Below, piece by piece: positions 45,218-54,693 of a DNA stretch of 64,000 bases. Made by a program: the position numbers and the translations under genes. Location of the stretch: the NCBI RefSeq assembly GCF_016481275.1, contig NZ_JAEMNW010000014.1:1-64000 (forward strand). Direction: 5' to 3'. The notes under the pieces are model-generated. The model ran no database searches and was not told where the DNA came from. It saw nothing but the letters and a program-made list of their open reading frames with translations. Within the stretch, counting starts at the first letter, position 1. Every line of letters begins with the position of its first letter. Source of the DNA: Antrihabitans auranticaus (GTDB lineage: Bacteria > Actinomycetota > Actinomycetes > Mycobacteriales > Mycobacteriaceae).

Positions 45218-45844
45218 TTAATTCCTCCCGAGAAGCGGATAGTGAATTCGGTTCAGTATGTTTTCAATGTCGACGAAGGCGCCCGGGACGACCTTCACTT
45301 TTACGAAGAGGCGTTGCGGAGGAATTTTTCTCATCCGTATTTCACGAGCGAAGCTACGATCTCGATTTTCAGTGCTCGGACCGGCGTCTTGCTCTCCGTA
45401 CTTTTCGATTAGCGACTTGTGCTGTTTAAGGCGAGTGCTCAGTCGTTCGGACATTCCGATATAGATGGGGCTCGCGAAGTCCGGCGCGGATGTCTCCAGG
45501 ACAGTGCGGATGACGGCCAGCCGACCTGTATCCTCGATCAGGCGATCGAGAAGGGACTCCGACAGCGTGGGCACATGTTCCACCAGACCCCTGTACCGGG
45601 GCTTCAGAGGCCCGCTAAGCGATGCATCGTAGGACCGTTCTCTGAAGTACTGAAATATGCTTGTGTCTAAGAATGCGCGTAGCGCCTCTTTCGCCTCGCC
45701 CAAGTGTCCACCAGCCTTCAAAGCCTCGACCGTTGTAACAACGCGGTCCAGGTCGAATGCTGTTACCTCAGGGACGTAGTACCACGCGTACACGCCGGGC
45801 TCAGAAGGTACGTCACCAATCTCGTGCCACCGATACGTTGTCAT
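45218..45844 (-). CDS. GIY-YIG nuclease-like protein
   Basis: 208 residues, ATG 45844 overlapping the upstream small gene (ATGA). EPGVYAWYY supplies the GVY half and SPIYIGMSERLSTRLKQHK the YIG half with following Arg/His, separated by an unusually long insertion (~110 residues) between the two motifs. A late VDIENILNRIHYPLLGRN may supply the catalytic Glu and Asn. It would nick or cut DNA. Directly upstream of the DGQHR gene in a phosphorothioation island: a candidate restriction effector. Confidence 0.78.
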   Translation of the reverse strand: MTTYRWHEIGDVPSEPGVYAWYYVPEVTAFDLDRVVTTVEALKAGGHLGEAKEALRAFLDTSIFQYFRERSYDASLSGPLKPRYRGLVEHVPTLSESLLDRLIEDTGRLAVIRTVLETSAPDFASPIYIGMSERLSTRLKQHKSLIEKYGEQDAGPSTENRDRSFAREIRMRKIPPQRLFVKVKVVPGAFVDIENILNRIHYPLLGRN

Positions 45845-46014
45845 CGCTCTGGCACTAGGGACATCATCTGATCCAATTGCTTTCGTTGTTCCGCGAACCC
45901 AACGGCCGTACGAAACTTCGAGTCAGTCACCGCGAAATTACCCCCGCATACATACTCACCCTTGCCGATTGTCACGGTTCGCCGAGCCACCTGTGTCGCC
46001 AGTTGGATCCGCAT
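45841..46014 (-). CDS. Small protein upstream of the GIY-YIG gene
   Basis: 57 residues from ATG 46014 (the frame is open to 46056). Sequence contains RRTVTIGKGEYVCGGNFAVT and FAEQRKQLDQMMSLVPER. No known domain. The stop overlaps the GIY-YIG ATG (ATGA), which supports translation. Divergent from the methyltransferase gene, 70 bp away. Confidence 0.5.
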   Translation of the reverse strand: MRIQLATQVARRTVTIGKGEYVCGGNFAVTDSKFRTAVGFAEQRKQLDQMMSLVPER

Positions 46015-46084
46015 GGCGAGTCTATGGCATGTCGAACATGCGCGGCACCGCGACACAGTTGACTGCTCGATCTACAATCCCAGA

Positions 46085-47596
46085 ATGCCCGTCGGTGCCC
46101 CCTCACGGTCCGCAATGACCGCCATCCGGCGGGTCGAGCTATCTAGGCCTATGAAGCTCGCGATCGAGTCGGACGTTATTCGTGACTTTGACGACGTTTT
46201 TGATTACGGCTGTGGCCGCGGTAGCGACATCGACTTCCTCAGACTCATGGGATACACAGCAGATGGCTGGGATCCGCACCATCGTCCGGGCGCCGAGCTT
46301 TGTGAGGCGGCGGTCGTCAATCTTGGATACGTCATCAATGTCATCGAACTACCCAGCGAACGAGTCAGCACACTGAAAAAGGCATTTGAACTGGCTAAGC
46401 GCGCGCTCGTAGTCTCCGTTAGAACCACTCACGAGGCGAAGTTCTTAGCCAGTGCCACCGTTCACGAAGATGGGATCCTCACTGGTACCGACACTTTCCA
46501 GCGATTCTTCAGCCAGGCAGAGGCAAGGACGCTTATCGAAGACACCCTAACCACTCAGTGCACTCCGCTTGCACCAGGAGTCTTTGTTGTCTTTCGCGAT
46601 GAGGGCGCCGAGCAGGAGTGGCTCGACCAGCGTTCGATGATTAGCCGGCGGGTTCGACGACTGCGCAGGATCACCGAACCGAAGATGTCGATTCGTGACA
46701 AGGCTTACGAAACTCACCGCGACATTTTGCGTCCTCTCGAAGAGTTTGTTGCGATTCGAGGAAGGTTGCCATCGCCCGGCGAAGTAGATTGGCAGGAGTC
46801 ACTTCTCAATTCCTTTGGCTCTACCGCGAAGGCATTTCAAATCATTCGGCACGTGGCAAATGACACATGGTGGGAGGACGCAGCGGAGGATCGGCGCCAG
46901 GAGCTTTTGGTGCGATTCGCACTGCAGCGGATACGTCGCATGCCAAAATTCGGTGCTCTCCCGGTAGACTTGCGAATTGATGTGAAAGAACTATTCGGCA
47001 GCTATAAAGCCGCCGTTGCAGAAGCCGAAGGTCTTCTATTCTCCTTAGGGTCGCCCGAGACCGTAAGGTCGGCCGCAGCTGTTAGTACCATTGGTAAGCG
47101 CACGCCCGATGCCTTCTACGCGCACGTGACCGCAATCGAACTGCTACCACCAATATTGCGCGTATTCATCGGCGCCGCGGAAACCCTGATCGGTGAAGTC
47201 CAGGACGCAACCCTAGTAAAAGTTCATTTCGACAAACCAAGGGTCTCGTGGCTGAAGTATCCCGACTTTGACCGAGATCCTCACCCGGCGCTGGCTGAAT
47301 CATGGGTCGTCGACTTCCGACACCTTGACGTTCGTCCATGTGACTACCGCGAAAGAGACAATCCACCGATCCTCCACCGCAAGGAGCTATTTGTCGCTTC
47401 CGACGATCCGCGCCATCAACGATTCAAGCGACTCAGCGATCAAGAAGAACGACATGGCTTACTCGATGAATCTCACTTAATAGGAACTCGCAAGCAATGG
47501 CAGGCTCGCCTCGCAGAGAGGAGCTGGAGTTTCAAAGGGGCCCGGTTAGTCAGAGCCGACTCGGCGACCGGCGCAACCGGCACGGTTGACTCATAA
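46085..47596 (+). CDS. DNA phosphorothioation-associated putative methyltransferase
   Basis: 503 residues from ATG 46085 (ATG 46115 possible). FDYGCGRGSDIDFLRLMGY is the SAM-binding loop and DGWDPHHRP follows, the layout of the family described as DNA-phosphorothioation-associated methyltransferases (TIGR04096 type). The C-terminal ~300 residues are specific to that family. The target is not known; the gene occurs beside dnd/ssp genes, as here. It converges with sspD, with 6 bp overlap. Confidence 0.85.
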   Translation: MPVGAPSRSAMTAIRRVELSRPMKLAIESDVIRDFDDVFDYGCGRGSDIDFLRLMGYTADGWDPHHRPGAELCEAAVVNLGYVINVIELPSERVSTLKKAFELAKRALVVSVRTTHEAKFLASATVHEDGILTGTDTFQRFFSQAEARTLIEDTLTTQCTPLAPGVFVVFRDEGAEQEWLDQRSMISRRVRRLRRITEPKMSIRDKAYETHRDILRPLEEFVAIRGRLPSPGEVDWQESLLNSFGSTAKAFQIIRHVANDTWWEDAAEDRRQELLVRFALQRIRRMPKFGALPVDLRIDVKELFGSYKAAVAEAEGLLFSLGSPETVRSAAAVSTIGKRTPDAFYAHVTAIELLPPILRVFIGAAETLIGEVQDATLVKVHFDKPRVSWLKYPDFDRDPHPALAESWVVDFRHLDVRPCDYRERDNPPILHRKELFVASDDPRHQRFKRLSDQEERHGLLDESHLIGTRKQWQARLAERSWSFKGARLVRADSATGATGTVDS

Positions 47597-48433
47597 AGCA
47601 CACACAGCGCAAGGCATCGTGTCGTCGTCTTCGTCCAAAGCCACAAAAAGCGGCAGATTTCGCCGGGATTTCTTTGCTCGCTCGAGAGCAGCGTTGTGTT
47701 GCGTCATAATTTCACTACGCCTCGCTAGCAGCTCGTCGAGCGTCTCGCCCTGCGACCACGTGTATGCCCTGCCCTTCATTCCGAAATCTACATATGATGC
47801 GTCGCCATCGACACCCGCCTCGGAGAGGACTTTCATTTCAATCTGACGTGCTCGATCGAACAACTCGGGGTGCCGGTCCGCAAGCCCTACCCATTCCGCT
47901 TTCCTTTGATAAAAGCAGAAGTAACATCCAGATCGAGTCCGCCATTCATAATATTCGGGGAGACCAATTCCAGCATCGTCGAGTATCTTGTTCACTCCAT
48001 CGATATCAATCCCGGCGTGAATGAACGGGAACTCCGTCGTTATGTTTGGCTTCGTGGAGATATAACCCTTACGATTCGCCTCGTCTGCACGAATCGCCAC
48101 ATAGGACACCGCTGGGTCGTCTCCGATCCACTGCTCAAGCGGTTTGATCTTCAAGTTCTTGGTGCACCAACGCATCTGGGGAGACGGAAGCGCACCTCGA
48201 AACACCTCGAACCAGTGATCAAAACCGCGCTCAGCGTTTAGGCGGGTGACCTTTCGTCCGAGCACGCCTTCGAGCTTGTTCAAGTAGGTGTAAGTCTCAG
48301 GAAGTTCAGCGCCTGTGTCGCAGAAGAAGTATTCGATGTCGAGATCGGGGCGAGTCTGCCGAAGGTACACCGCCAGAGCCGACGAGTCTTTGCCTCCAGA
48401 GATCCCGCAGATGTGCCTCGTCTGATCAGCCAT
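47591..48433 (-). CDS. sspD: SspD/DndC-like PAPS-reductase-family protein
   Basis: 280 residues from ATG 48433 (AAGG upstream), overlapping the sspC stop by 8 bp. CGISGGKDSSALAVYLR is the ATP-pyrophosphatase PP-loop; RWCTKNLKIKPLEQWIG and RSGCYFCFYQRKAEW carry the conserved cysteines. It activates DNA or sulphur with ATP during phosphorothioate installation. Assigned to Ssp rather than Dnd because of the DUF4007 gene in the same operon. The true start was chosen to drop an arginine-rich extension. Confidence 0.88.
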   Translation of the reverse strand: MADQTRHICGISGGKDSSALAVYLRQTRPDLDIEYFFCDTGAELPETYTYLNKLEGVLGRKVTRLNAERGFDHWFEVFRGALPSPQMRWCTKNLKIKPLEQWIGDDPAVSYVAIRADEANRKGYISTKPNITTEFPFIHAGIDIDGVNKILDDAGIGLPEYYEWRTRSGCYFCFYQRKAEWVGLADRHPELFDRARQIEMKVLSEAGVDGDASYVDFGMKGRAYTWSQGETLDELLARRSEIMTQHNAALERAKKSRRNLPLFVALDEDDDTMPCAVCAL

Positions 48434-51400
48434 ATGCCTTCCCCTTTTCTTGCTTCGGCGCCTTCGACTCAGAAGCTTGGTCGCTCCCAAGTTCGCGGGC
48501 AGCAATGCCGGCAAGCAGAAGCTGTACGGGATCTCCTGCGAGCTCGGACAATGCCTCTATCGCATTGTGCACTACGACACTGACAGATCGTTGTTGCTCA
48601 GAGCTGAGGGTGACAGTGCGGTCAGTCGTCACACCATCCGCGGACGTCAGTGTTACAGCAAAAGCGGAGAAACTCTGGTCGCCCATGGCGTAGGAAGCCT
48701 TGGCACGTGCCAGGTCGGCGATACGTCGAAATGCACGTGCAGTTTCCTCTATCTCCGCCAGATAGCGATGGACCGCGTTGTCGTCCCAATCCAATGGAGA
48801 GTACCCGGTAACAGACGTCGCGATCTGCAGTCCCAGTTCCACTGGGTTGGACGGATTCATTAGACATGCCTGAATAAACGACCTCACCGACTGCGGAACC
48901 GCGTCGATCATCGCGAGCGATTCAGCGATTGACTCCATGGACCGTAATTCAGCCTTGTCGGACACCTTCTGTCCGTTGGATGCGAGTGGAACTACGGCCG
49001 CGGCCGCACAATCGAAAACCCTGCGTGAGAGTGTGTCGTTTGCGGATGTTATGACCACAAGCGCATCGATGAACCGGCCAACCAATTCGTCGATGACGCT
49101 TTGCGGAAGTTGGCTATTTCCAGCTTCCAACGGCGGTAATCCAAACGCCGCTGGGAGAGCGTCGAACAAGAGGACGTCGGGCTCGCGTGCATTCACGACA
49201 ACGTCTCGAACTGCGACAGCGTCCCGCCGGACAGAATCAGCATCTTGCGCAGAAGCGGCAAAGGTTCGGGTCTTCTCCACGTAACGAGAGTGTGCACCGC
49301 GATACAGCGCCGCGATGCGCTGAACAGCTGAAAGTAGCGTCACTTGCGAAGGGGGCTCCCCCATCCCTCTCTCATCCAATACTCGGTGCAGTGCGCGGAT
49401 GAATTGCCATCGCACTCCGCGACGCGTGATTCCGATTGACTTGACTGAGTAATTTCGCGGATTACGCACAAGTCGCTCGATGACTGGCGCCGTGATCCGC
49501 GACACGAAAGTGCCGTGTTCGTAGATCGCAAGATTTGGAGCCTCAACCACCAGCATCGCGGTAAGTAGTAGTGAGGCCGTGCCTTCTCGAAGGCCGAATG
49601 GCGGTGACATCATTATCGTGAGTAGGTGCTCGGCGGTGACGGCAGACTCAAGGTTTGTCAGCTCTGCTAGTGTCTCGTCCCAAACTCGTCTCCAGTCGCT
49701 GACAGACGGCGCTTGAATCTGTCCACGATTCATATCGTGAATCCCAGAGTCGAGGATCACGGCACGGTACATCGCCGCCTCTGGGCCATCACCTACCATC
49801 CCAAATTGGGGCGTGGAATGTCGGCTCACATCCACTAATCCTTCAATTACCAGCCTGCGCGCACGCGCACCAGTACTAGTCAACTCCGATCGATTGATTG
49901 CTTCGTATGAAACGGTGGAGGGTCCGGCTGAATATGCCTGATCCAAAACCTCAGACAGTCTTGACGTTGATACGCCATCGATGAGAGGAACTTTTGGACC
50001 CTCAGCGGGGTTGAGCCAAGTCCAGCTCGCAGTTACGTCGAATGCGACTGATATCGCGTGGTCAAGGCTGATGCGCGCATAGGCGATTCTTTCGGCGAGC
50101 TCTCGCTTCGCCGCGGCATCATCGCGCGCTAGTCTTACATCTTCCGCGACTTCTAGAAGCGCTCCGAGCTCCACCGACGCGGCAATGGTGGCCCCGAGAT
50201 CAACGGGATCAATCACAACGACCGGGACACGTTGATCACCGTCGACCTGAAGGTCAGCCGGCTCAAGGCGATAAACAAGAACTGCATCGCAAACAGACCT
50301 GGGGCTCGGCGCCGCTATACGATGCGTCTCAAAGTCACCATATGTGCACTCGAACGCTCGGATTGTTCCCGTCTTCGTCGAATGGCGGGCTGCGACGACC
50401 GGTTTCATTGGACGAACATCGGCGAGCAGAGAGGCCAACGAACGACCTGCAACTGACCGCCGCGCCCCTTCAAGCGCACGGTTAATATCGAAGTCTGAGC
50501 CGCGCCAAATGCGGTACTCGTGCGCGTAGTCGCGATGTGTGATCAAGCTCATCGAACTCAACTCTGCTAATCGCGTCGCTACCGCAACCACATTCTCCGT
50601 TCCGGCTTGGCCATCCGCTGACGCAAAGCCGACAAGTTCCTCTGACGCGCGAAGCATGCCAGTTGCCGACACCAGATTCAGCGTTCCCACTGTCTTGAGC
50701 ACACGCATCTGTGCATCCGTCAAGCCAGACGCATCTCGAATAGCAGTGGATACCTCTGTCCACCGCCCTGACTCGGCAGACGTGGCAAGGAAGTTTCCGG
50801 CTGACTCCACGAAGTAGTCGTATATCTGGTCGACCCTCACCCAGGGTAAGTCTTCAATCGAATCGACATGGCTCAGCCACGTCTTCACTGAAAGTGGTTC
50901 GGCCGACGCCAGAAATGAGAATAGGGTCCGCTCGTTTTGCCCATATCGCGCGCATAGCTCTGGTAGCGCCAACAGAACCACAGGATGCAGAGGCCAGCAG
51001 TGTCCAAGCAGCGTCTCAGATGCGACCTCTGGCAATCCGACTGAGGCAGCGTCCGCCGCAGCACGCGCGGCCGCAAGAATTCTCGCCTCGTCGAAATTCT
51101 CGTCATCGCCTTGATTCAAAGCCGATGCAATCAAACTTCTTGTGGCACTCGCCGAGTCAACATAAGGGATGTCTTCGAACCTTCCCTGCACCTTCGCCCA
51201 CTCACGTCGTTGCGCAAGACTGGCGGAAGCGGCATACGCCTCAAAGGCAAGGTGCTGAATAGTCACCACAATTAATGTGGAGTGGTTCGATCTGTCGCTG
51301 GCCCACTCCGCAAGCTCCTGTAACAAATAAATGTCTGTGTCTGAGCCGGATGCACCGTATGCCTCAAGGTTCTTGCCAAACTCGTCTATCACGAGCAGGA

Positions 51401-51953
51401 GCGGGCGGATCGACGTGATTTTTCGGATAAGTTCGCGTATCTCGTGATACGACGGAGTGGCCAACCTCGGGTCAAGGGCCCGGTCTAGAGCAGCCTCGAC
51501 CTCTTCCGTGAGTGGTTTCTGTGCCAAGTATTCTGCAGCCGTTCGGAGCGCACGCAGCACCGTGGTCGCTATCGCCTCCCGCTGCGGAGTTGTGACGATT
51601 CCCCGCACGAACCCATCGCGCCCGGCGTGAGCAGCTGCGCGCGCAGCCTTGAGACCATCTGCCGTTTCCGGATCATGCTCGCGAAGAAGCCTGACTGCGG
51701 CCTTGTACGTTGGGGAACTGGAACCAGAGCAGAGAGCATCCAGAAAAACAGCGAGCGAAGACTTGCCCGAGCCATACGGCCCGGTGATTGAAAACGCTCG
51801 CGAACCGTCCCCTGATTCCATGCCACGGACGACACGGCGCACTACGTCGAGTGCTCTGGCCGTCGGCAGATAGCCATCGAGCGCTGACGGCCCAGACGAA
51901 TCAAGTCTGACTGACCGAGCGAACCGACCCCGCACCTGTGTCGGAACTGCCAT
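48426..51953 (-). CDS. sspC: SspC-like large P-loop ATPase
   Basis: 1175 residues, ATG 51953, overlapping sspB by 53 bp. AFSITGPYGSGKSSLAVFLD holds the Walker A (58-65) and RPLLLVIDEFGKNLEAYGAS a Walker B-like segment. The length and operon position match the ATPase of sspABCD phosphorothioation loci, where SspC helps SspB/SspD at nicked DNA. No fused nuclease is seen. Confidence 0.85.
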   Translation of the reverse strand: MAVPTQVRGRFARSVRLDSSGPSALDGYLPTARALDVVRRVVRGMESGDGSRAFSITGPYGSGKSSLAVFLDALCSGSSSPTYKAAVRLLREHDPETADGLKAARAAAHAGRDGFVRGIVTTPQREAIATTVLRALRTAAEYLAQKPLTEEVEAALDRALDPRLATPSYHEIRELIRKITSIRPLLLVIDEFGKNLEAYGASGSDTDIYLLQELAEWASDRSNHSTLIVVTIQHLAFEAYAASASLAQRREWAKVQGRFEDIPYVDSASATRSLIASALNQGDDENFDEARILAAARAAADAASVGLPEVASETLLGHCWPLHPVVLLALPELCARYGQNERTLFSFLASAEPLSVKTWLSHVDSIEDLPWVRVDQIYDYFVESAGNFLATSAESGRWTEVSTAIRDASGLTDAQMRVLKTVGTLNLVSATGMLRASEELVGFASADGQAGTENVVAVATRLAELSSMSLITHRDYAHEYRIWRGSDFDINRALEGARRSVAGRSLASLLADVRPMKPVVAARHSTKTGTIRAFECTYGDFETHRIAAPSPRSVCDAVLVYRLEPADLQVDGDQRVPVVVIDPVDLGATIAASVELGALLEVAEDVRLARDDAAAKRELAERIAYARISLDHAISVAFDVTASWTWLNPAEGPKVPLIDGVSTSRLSEVLDQAYSAGPSTVSYEAINRSELTSTGARARRLVIEGLVDVSRHSTPQFGMVGDGPEAAMYRAVILDSGIHDMNRGQIQAPSVSDWRRVWDETLAELTNLESAVTAEHLLTIMMSPPFGLREGTASLLLTAMLVVEAPNLAIYEHGTFVSRITAPVIERLVRNPRNYSVKSIGITRRGVRWQFIRALHRVLDERGMGEPPSQVTLLSAVQRIAALYRGAHSRYVEKTRTFAASAQDADSVRRDAVAVRDVVVNAREPDVLLFDALPAAFGLPPLEAGNSQLPQSVIDELVGRFIDALVVITSANDTLSRRVFDCAAAAVVPLASNGQKVSDKAELRSMESIAESLAMIDAVPQSVRSFIQACLMNPSNPVELGLQIATSVTGYSPLDWDDNAVHRYLAEIEETARAFRRIADLARAKASYAMGDQSFSAFAVTLTSADGVTTDRTVTLSSEQQRSVSVVVHNAIEALSELAGDPVQLLLAGIAARELGSDQASESKAPKQEKGKAYG

Positions 51954-53043
51954 CGCTAATACCCTCGCATTCAGTAATTACTTGGGAGCTAATGTCGAAC
52001 CTTCGAGTAGCGGCGCCTGCAGCCCGGCCACTCTCATAGTGACGAAAGAGGATCTCCGACGCGATCTCTCGCATAGGCATCTCGGACCGAATAGCGAGTA
52101 CCGGCGATGAACCCGCAGTCCGCATTTGGATCAAATCCGGGTACGCGGAGGCAGCGGCCTCAAGTAGTTCCCCAAATTCACGCTCAGACAGCTTGAACGC
52201 CCGACCAGGACCACCGACCTCGGAGGCAAGGGTGGACACCAGCGCAGTCTTCGCTGTTGCGCTAGTTGTCGACAGGAAATCGAGACTCGCGAATGCGACA
52301 ACGGCAGCCGTCAAACCGGGTTTTCGTCCAACAGCAAACCGGTAGCGCCCGCCTACATCGCTGATCAGAGTCAACGGAACCATCGGGGCATCGACGTCGT
52401 CCTCTGACTTGTCTGCTTTTCTAATTCCCGCGGCGCCTGCGTATGCCCGCAACAGCGCGAGTACGTCCTTCTTGACGGTCGTAGCAGCAGGCGCCGTGGG
52501 GTTATTCCAGGCCGCCGTCGCTTCGATCTGCGCCATCACGTGGTCTGTCAACGACTCCACAGTGAAGACGACCGGCGAGAACGTATTGAAAGCCGTCCAC
52601 CAAACGGGGAGCTTTCCCTTGGGAGACAACATCATCCAGTGTATTAACCACCAGGAATCGAGTTGCTCAAGGTAAGGGTCGAGACCTTCTACGTCAGCGA
52701 ATGCCGGCATGAACGCGTGCAGGCTGTCGGAGTAACTCTGCTCGCCGACCGTAGGCAGACCGGATAGCAACGCCATTCCAAACCGAGTCGGACGCATCAT
52801 GGTTCGCCGCGAGTTCTCCGGATCCGGGACTTCGGCCATTAGCCGCGTAGCGGATAACCAGAAACGTATCGACTTCGCCATGTTCTTGCCAACACCGAGG
52901 CGATGATGCGCGTCGTCGAGATAAAAGAGCCGCGGATCTACAACCGAATGATCGAAGCCGCGTTTCAACCACCCGTATCGGATTGTGAACGTTTCGTGAC
53001 GGCCGAACGCAGCCTCGATGCTGTCCTTGATCGCAATCGCCAT
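51901..53043 (-). CDS. sspB: SspB (DUF4007) DNA-nicking protein
   Basis: 380 residues, ATG 53043. FGRHETFTIRYGWLKRGFD and HRLGVGKNMAKSIRFWLSA are the hallmark of DUF4007 proteins. SspB nicks DNA to allow single-strand sulphur insertion. It follows the cysteine desulfurase gene by 2 bp. The C-terminal Ser/Thr-rich tail overlaps the sspC start. No domain fusion. Confidence 0.9.
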   Translation of the reverse strand: MAIAIKDSIEAAFGRHETFTIRYGWLKRGFDHSVVDPRLFYLDDAHHRLGVGKNMAKSIRFWLSATRLMAEVPDPENSRRTMMRPTRFGMALLSGLPTVGEQSYSDSLHAFMPAFADVEGLDPYLEQLDSWWLIHWMMLSPKGKLPVWWTAFNTFSPVVFTVESLTDHVMAQIEATAAWNNPTAPAATTVKKDVLALLRAYAGAAGIRKADKSEDDVDAPMVPLTLISDVGGRYRFAVGRKPGLTAAVVAFASLDFLSTTSATAKTALVSTLASEVGGPGRAFKLSEREFGELLEAAASAYPDLIQMRTAGSSPVLAIRSEMPMREIASEILFRHYESGRAAGAATRRFDISSQVITECEGISDGSSDTGAGSVRSVSQT

Positions 53044-53045
53044 AG

Positions 53046-54182
53046 CTAAACGCTCCAGTCGGTGAGGTCGCGCACTCGGACAGCCGCCGCGACAAGGTCT
53101 TTCGCTGCCGATCTGACGTCATCCCAAGTGGTATCAGCGCCCACCGACAATCGAATCGATTCCTCGGCGTGAACAGGAGAAAGCCCCATGGCTGTAAGAA
53201 CGTGGGACGGCGTTGGAACTGCAGACGTACATGCGGATCCTGACGAAAACGCGACAGAAGGGCAGTTGACGATCAACGCGTCGGCGTCAACGCCCGGGAT
53301 ACGGATGTTCAACGTGTTCGGCAATCGCGGCGCCGTTCCCCCATTCACCGGGCAGGGTCCCAATGAACCTTCAAGATCACGACGAAGTTGGTCACGCATG
53401 GCAGCAATTTGTGTGGAACCGCTTGCCAACGACTCGCTTGCCAGTGCGCTGGCCACCCCGAACCCAACGATTCCGGGAGCGTTCAGTGTGCCCGAACGCC
53501 ACCCTCCCTGGTGACCTCCACCGTGGATGAGCGGCGCAGGCGAACTGCCCGTAGGAACCACTAACGCGCCGATTCCAGGGGGGCCGTAGAACTTGTGCGC
53601 CGAGATCGCCGCGTAGTCCACGTCCCAGGCGGCGAGATCGATCCCAATCTTTCCAACCTGCTGGGTGGCGTCACAAACTACTACGCCGCCTCGTTCGTGG
53701 ACAACCCCGGCCAGAGTTGCAATGTCGTTCAAGACTCCAGTTTCGTTATTTGCTGCCATCACAGCGAGCGCGAAAGGACGATCAGGTATCGCAGCTTCCA
53801 CGGCCTCAGTCGTTACGACTCCAGAGGAATCAACGTCGACCCATGTCACTGGAACACCTACGGCGGCCAGACGGTCCGAGGTATCCAAAACGGCCTTGTG
53901 CTCGGTGCGCGGTACCAGGAGGTGGCGATGCGTCCGTGCGACCGCGTGTAATGCGGTATTCAGTGCTTCGGTCGAGCCCGACGTCCATACCAATCGGGAG
54001 GGTCGTACGCCGATCAGACTCGCCACGCGGGCTCGCGCTTGATCAATTTCTCCAAGTGCCGCGCGACCCACGACGTGGCTCGACGCAGGGTTGCCATACC
54101 CGCTGCCCATCATCTCGACGACAGCAGCCACCACCGCACGAGCAGGACGCGTTGTCGCGTTGTTGTCGAGGTACACGGTCAC
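53046..54182 (-). CDS. sspA: SspA/DndA cysteine desulfurase
   Basis: 378 residues from ATG 54182. PLP enzyme of the NifS/IscS type: YLDNNATTRP at the N-terminus, SAHKFYGPPG with Lys197 as Schiff base, and SSGSACTSA with Cys318 as persulfide-forming residue. It delivers sulphur from cysteine to SspD for DNA phosphorothioation. First gene of the minus-strand ssp operon; its promoter should lie in 54183-54400. Confidence 0.92.
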   Translation of the reverse strand: MTVYLDNNATTRPARAVVAAVVEMMGSGYGNPASSHVVGRAALGEIDQARARVASLIGVRPSRLVWTSGSTEALNTALHAVARTHRHLLVPRTEHKAVLDTSDRLAAVGVPVTWVDVDSSGVVTTEAVEAAIPDRPFALAVMAANNETGVLNDIATLAGVVHERGGVVVCDATQQVGKIGIDLAAWDVDYAAISAHKFYGPPGIGALVVPTGSSPAPLIHGGGHQGGWRSGTLNAPGIVGFGVASALASESLASGSTQIAAMRDQLRRDLEGSLGPCPVNGGTAPRLPNTLNIRIPGVDADALIVNCPSVAFSSGSACTSAVPTPSHVLTAMGLSPVHAEESIRLSVGADTTWDDVRSAAKDLVAAAVRVRDLTDWSV

Positions 54183-54409
54183 GACTTGACCCTATTCACT
54201 GCAACATCGAGTGCGAACACCGACACGCACGTTCGGGCCATGTGACGATCGCCGCTAGGTCCTAACGTTGTTATCCGCGAGAATGCATATGAGCCCGACA
54301 GGCCCGTCTGGCGAACCAACTCCTGACTAGGCACATGCAATCATAACGATGCCAATGAGAATCCTAGTATCGGTCTAGCGGGCGGCCGCACCGAACGCGA
54401 GGAGATCAG

Positions 54410-54598
54410 ATGAAGGACGACCGCGCCGCGAGGCGCACGCAGCTGGAGGGTACGTGGGCCAGGTACTACCCGCAACCACTCGCCAACTTGATTGCAGTCG
54501 TGGGGGAACCATTCGACAACGACGACTTGACGCTGGCGGCACAAACTGTGGTGGAACAGGGACGGCCCGCCGCAAGGTTCGGCAACTGTTTTCGCTAG
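54410..54598 (+). CDS. Small ORF at the island edge, possibly truncated
   Basis: 62 residues with AGGAG at 54400-54404 five bases before ATG and GC-rich third positions. MKDDRAARRTQLEGTWARYY has no known family. A second plus frame continues from about 54540 (GGEIKAPFREIARKLLATLN), so this may be the first part of a frameshifted longer gene. It is divergent from sspA. Confidence 0.4.
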   Translation: MKDDRAARRTQLEGTWARYYPQPLANLIAVVGEPFDNDDLTLAAQTVVEQGRPAARFGNCFR

Positions 54599-54693
54599 GT
54601 CACGGGGCTCCATCGGGCGGCGAGATCAAAGCCCCTTTTCGTGAGATAGCGCGAAAATTGCTCGCCACACTCAACGCCGATACAGGAGCCTCT

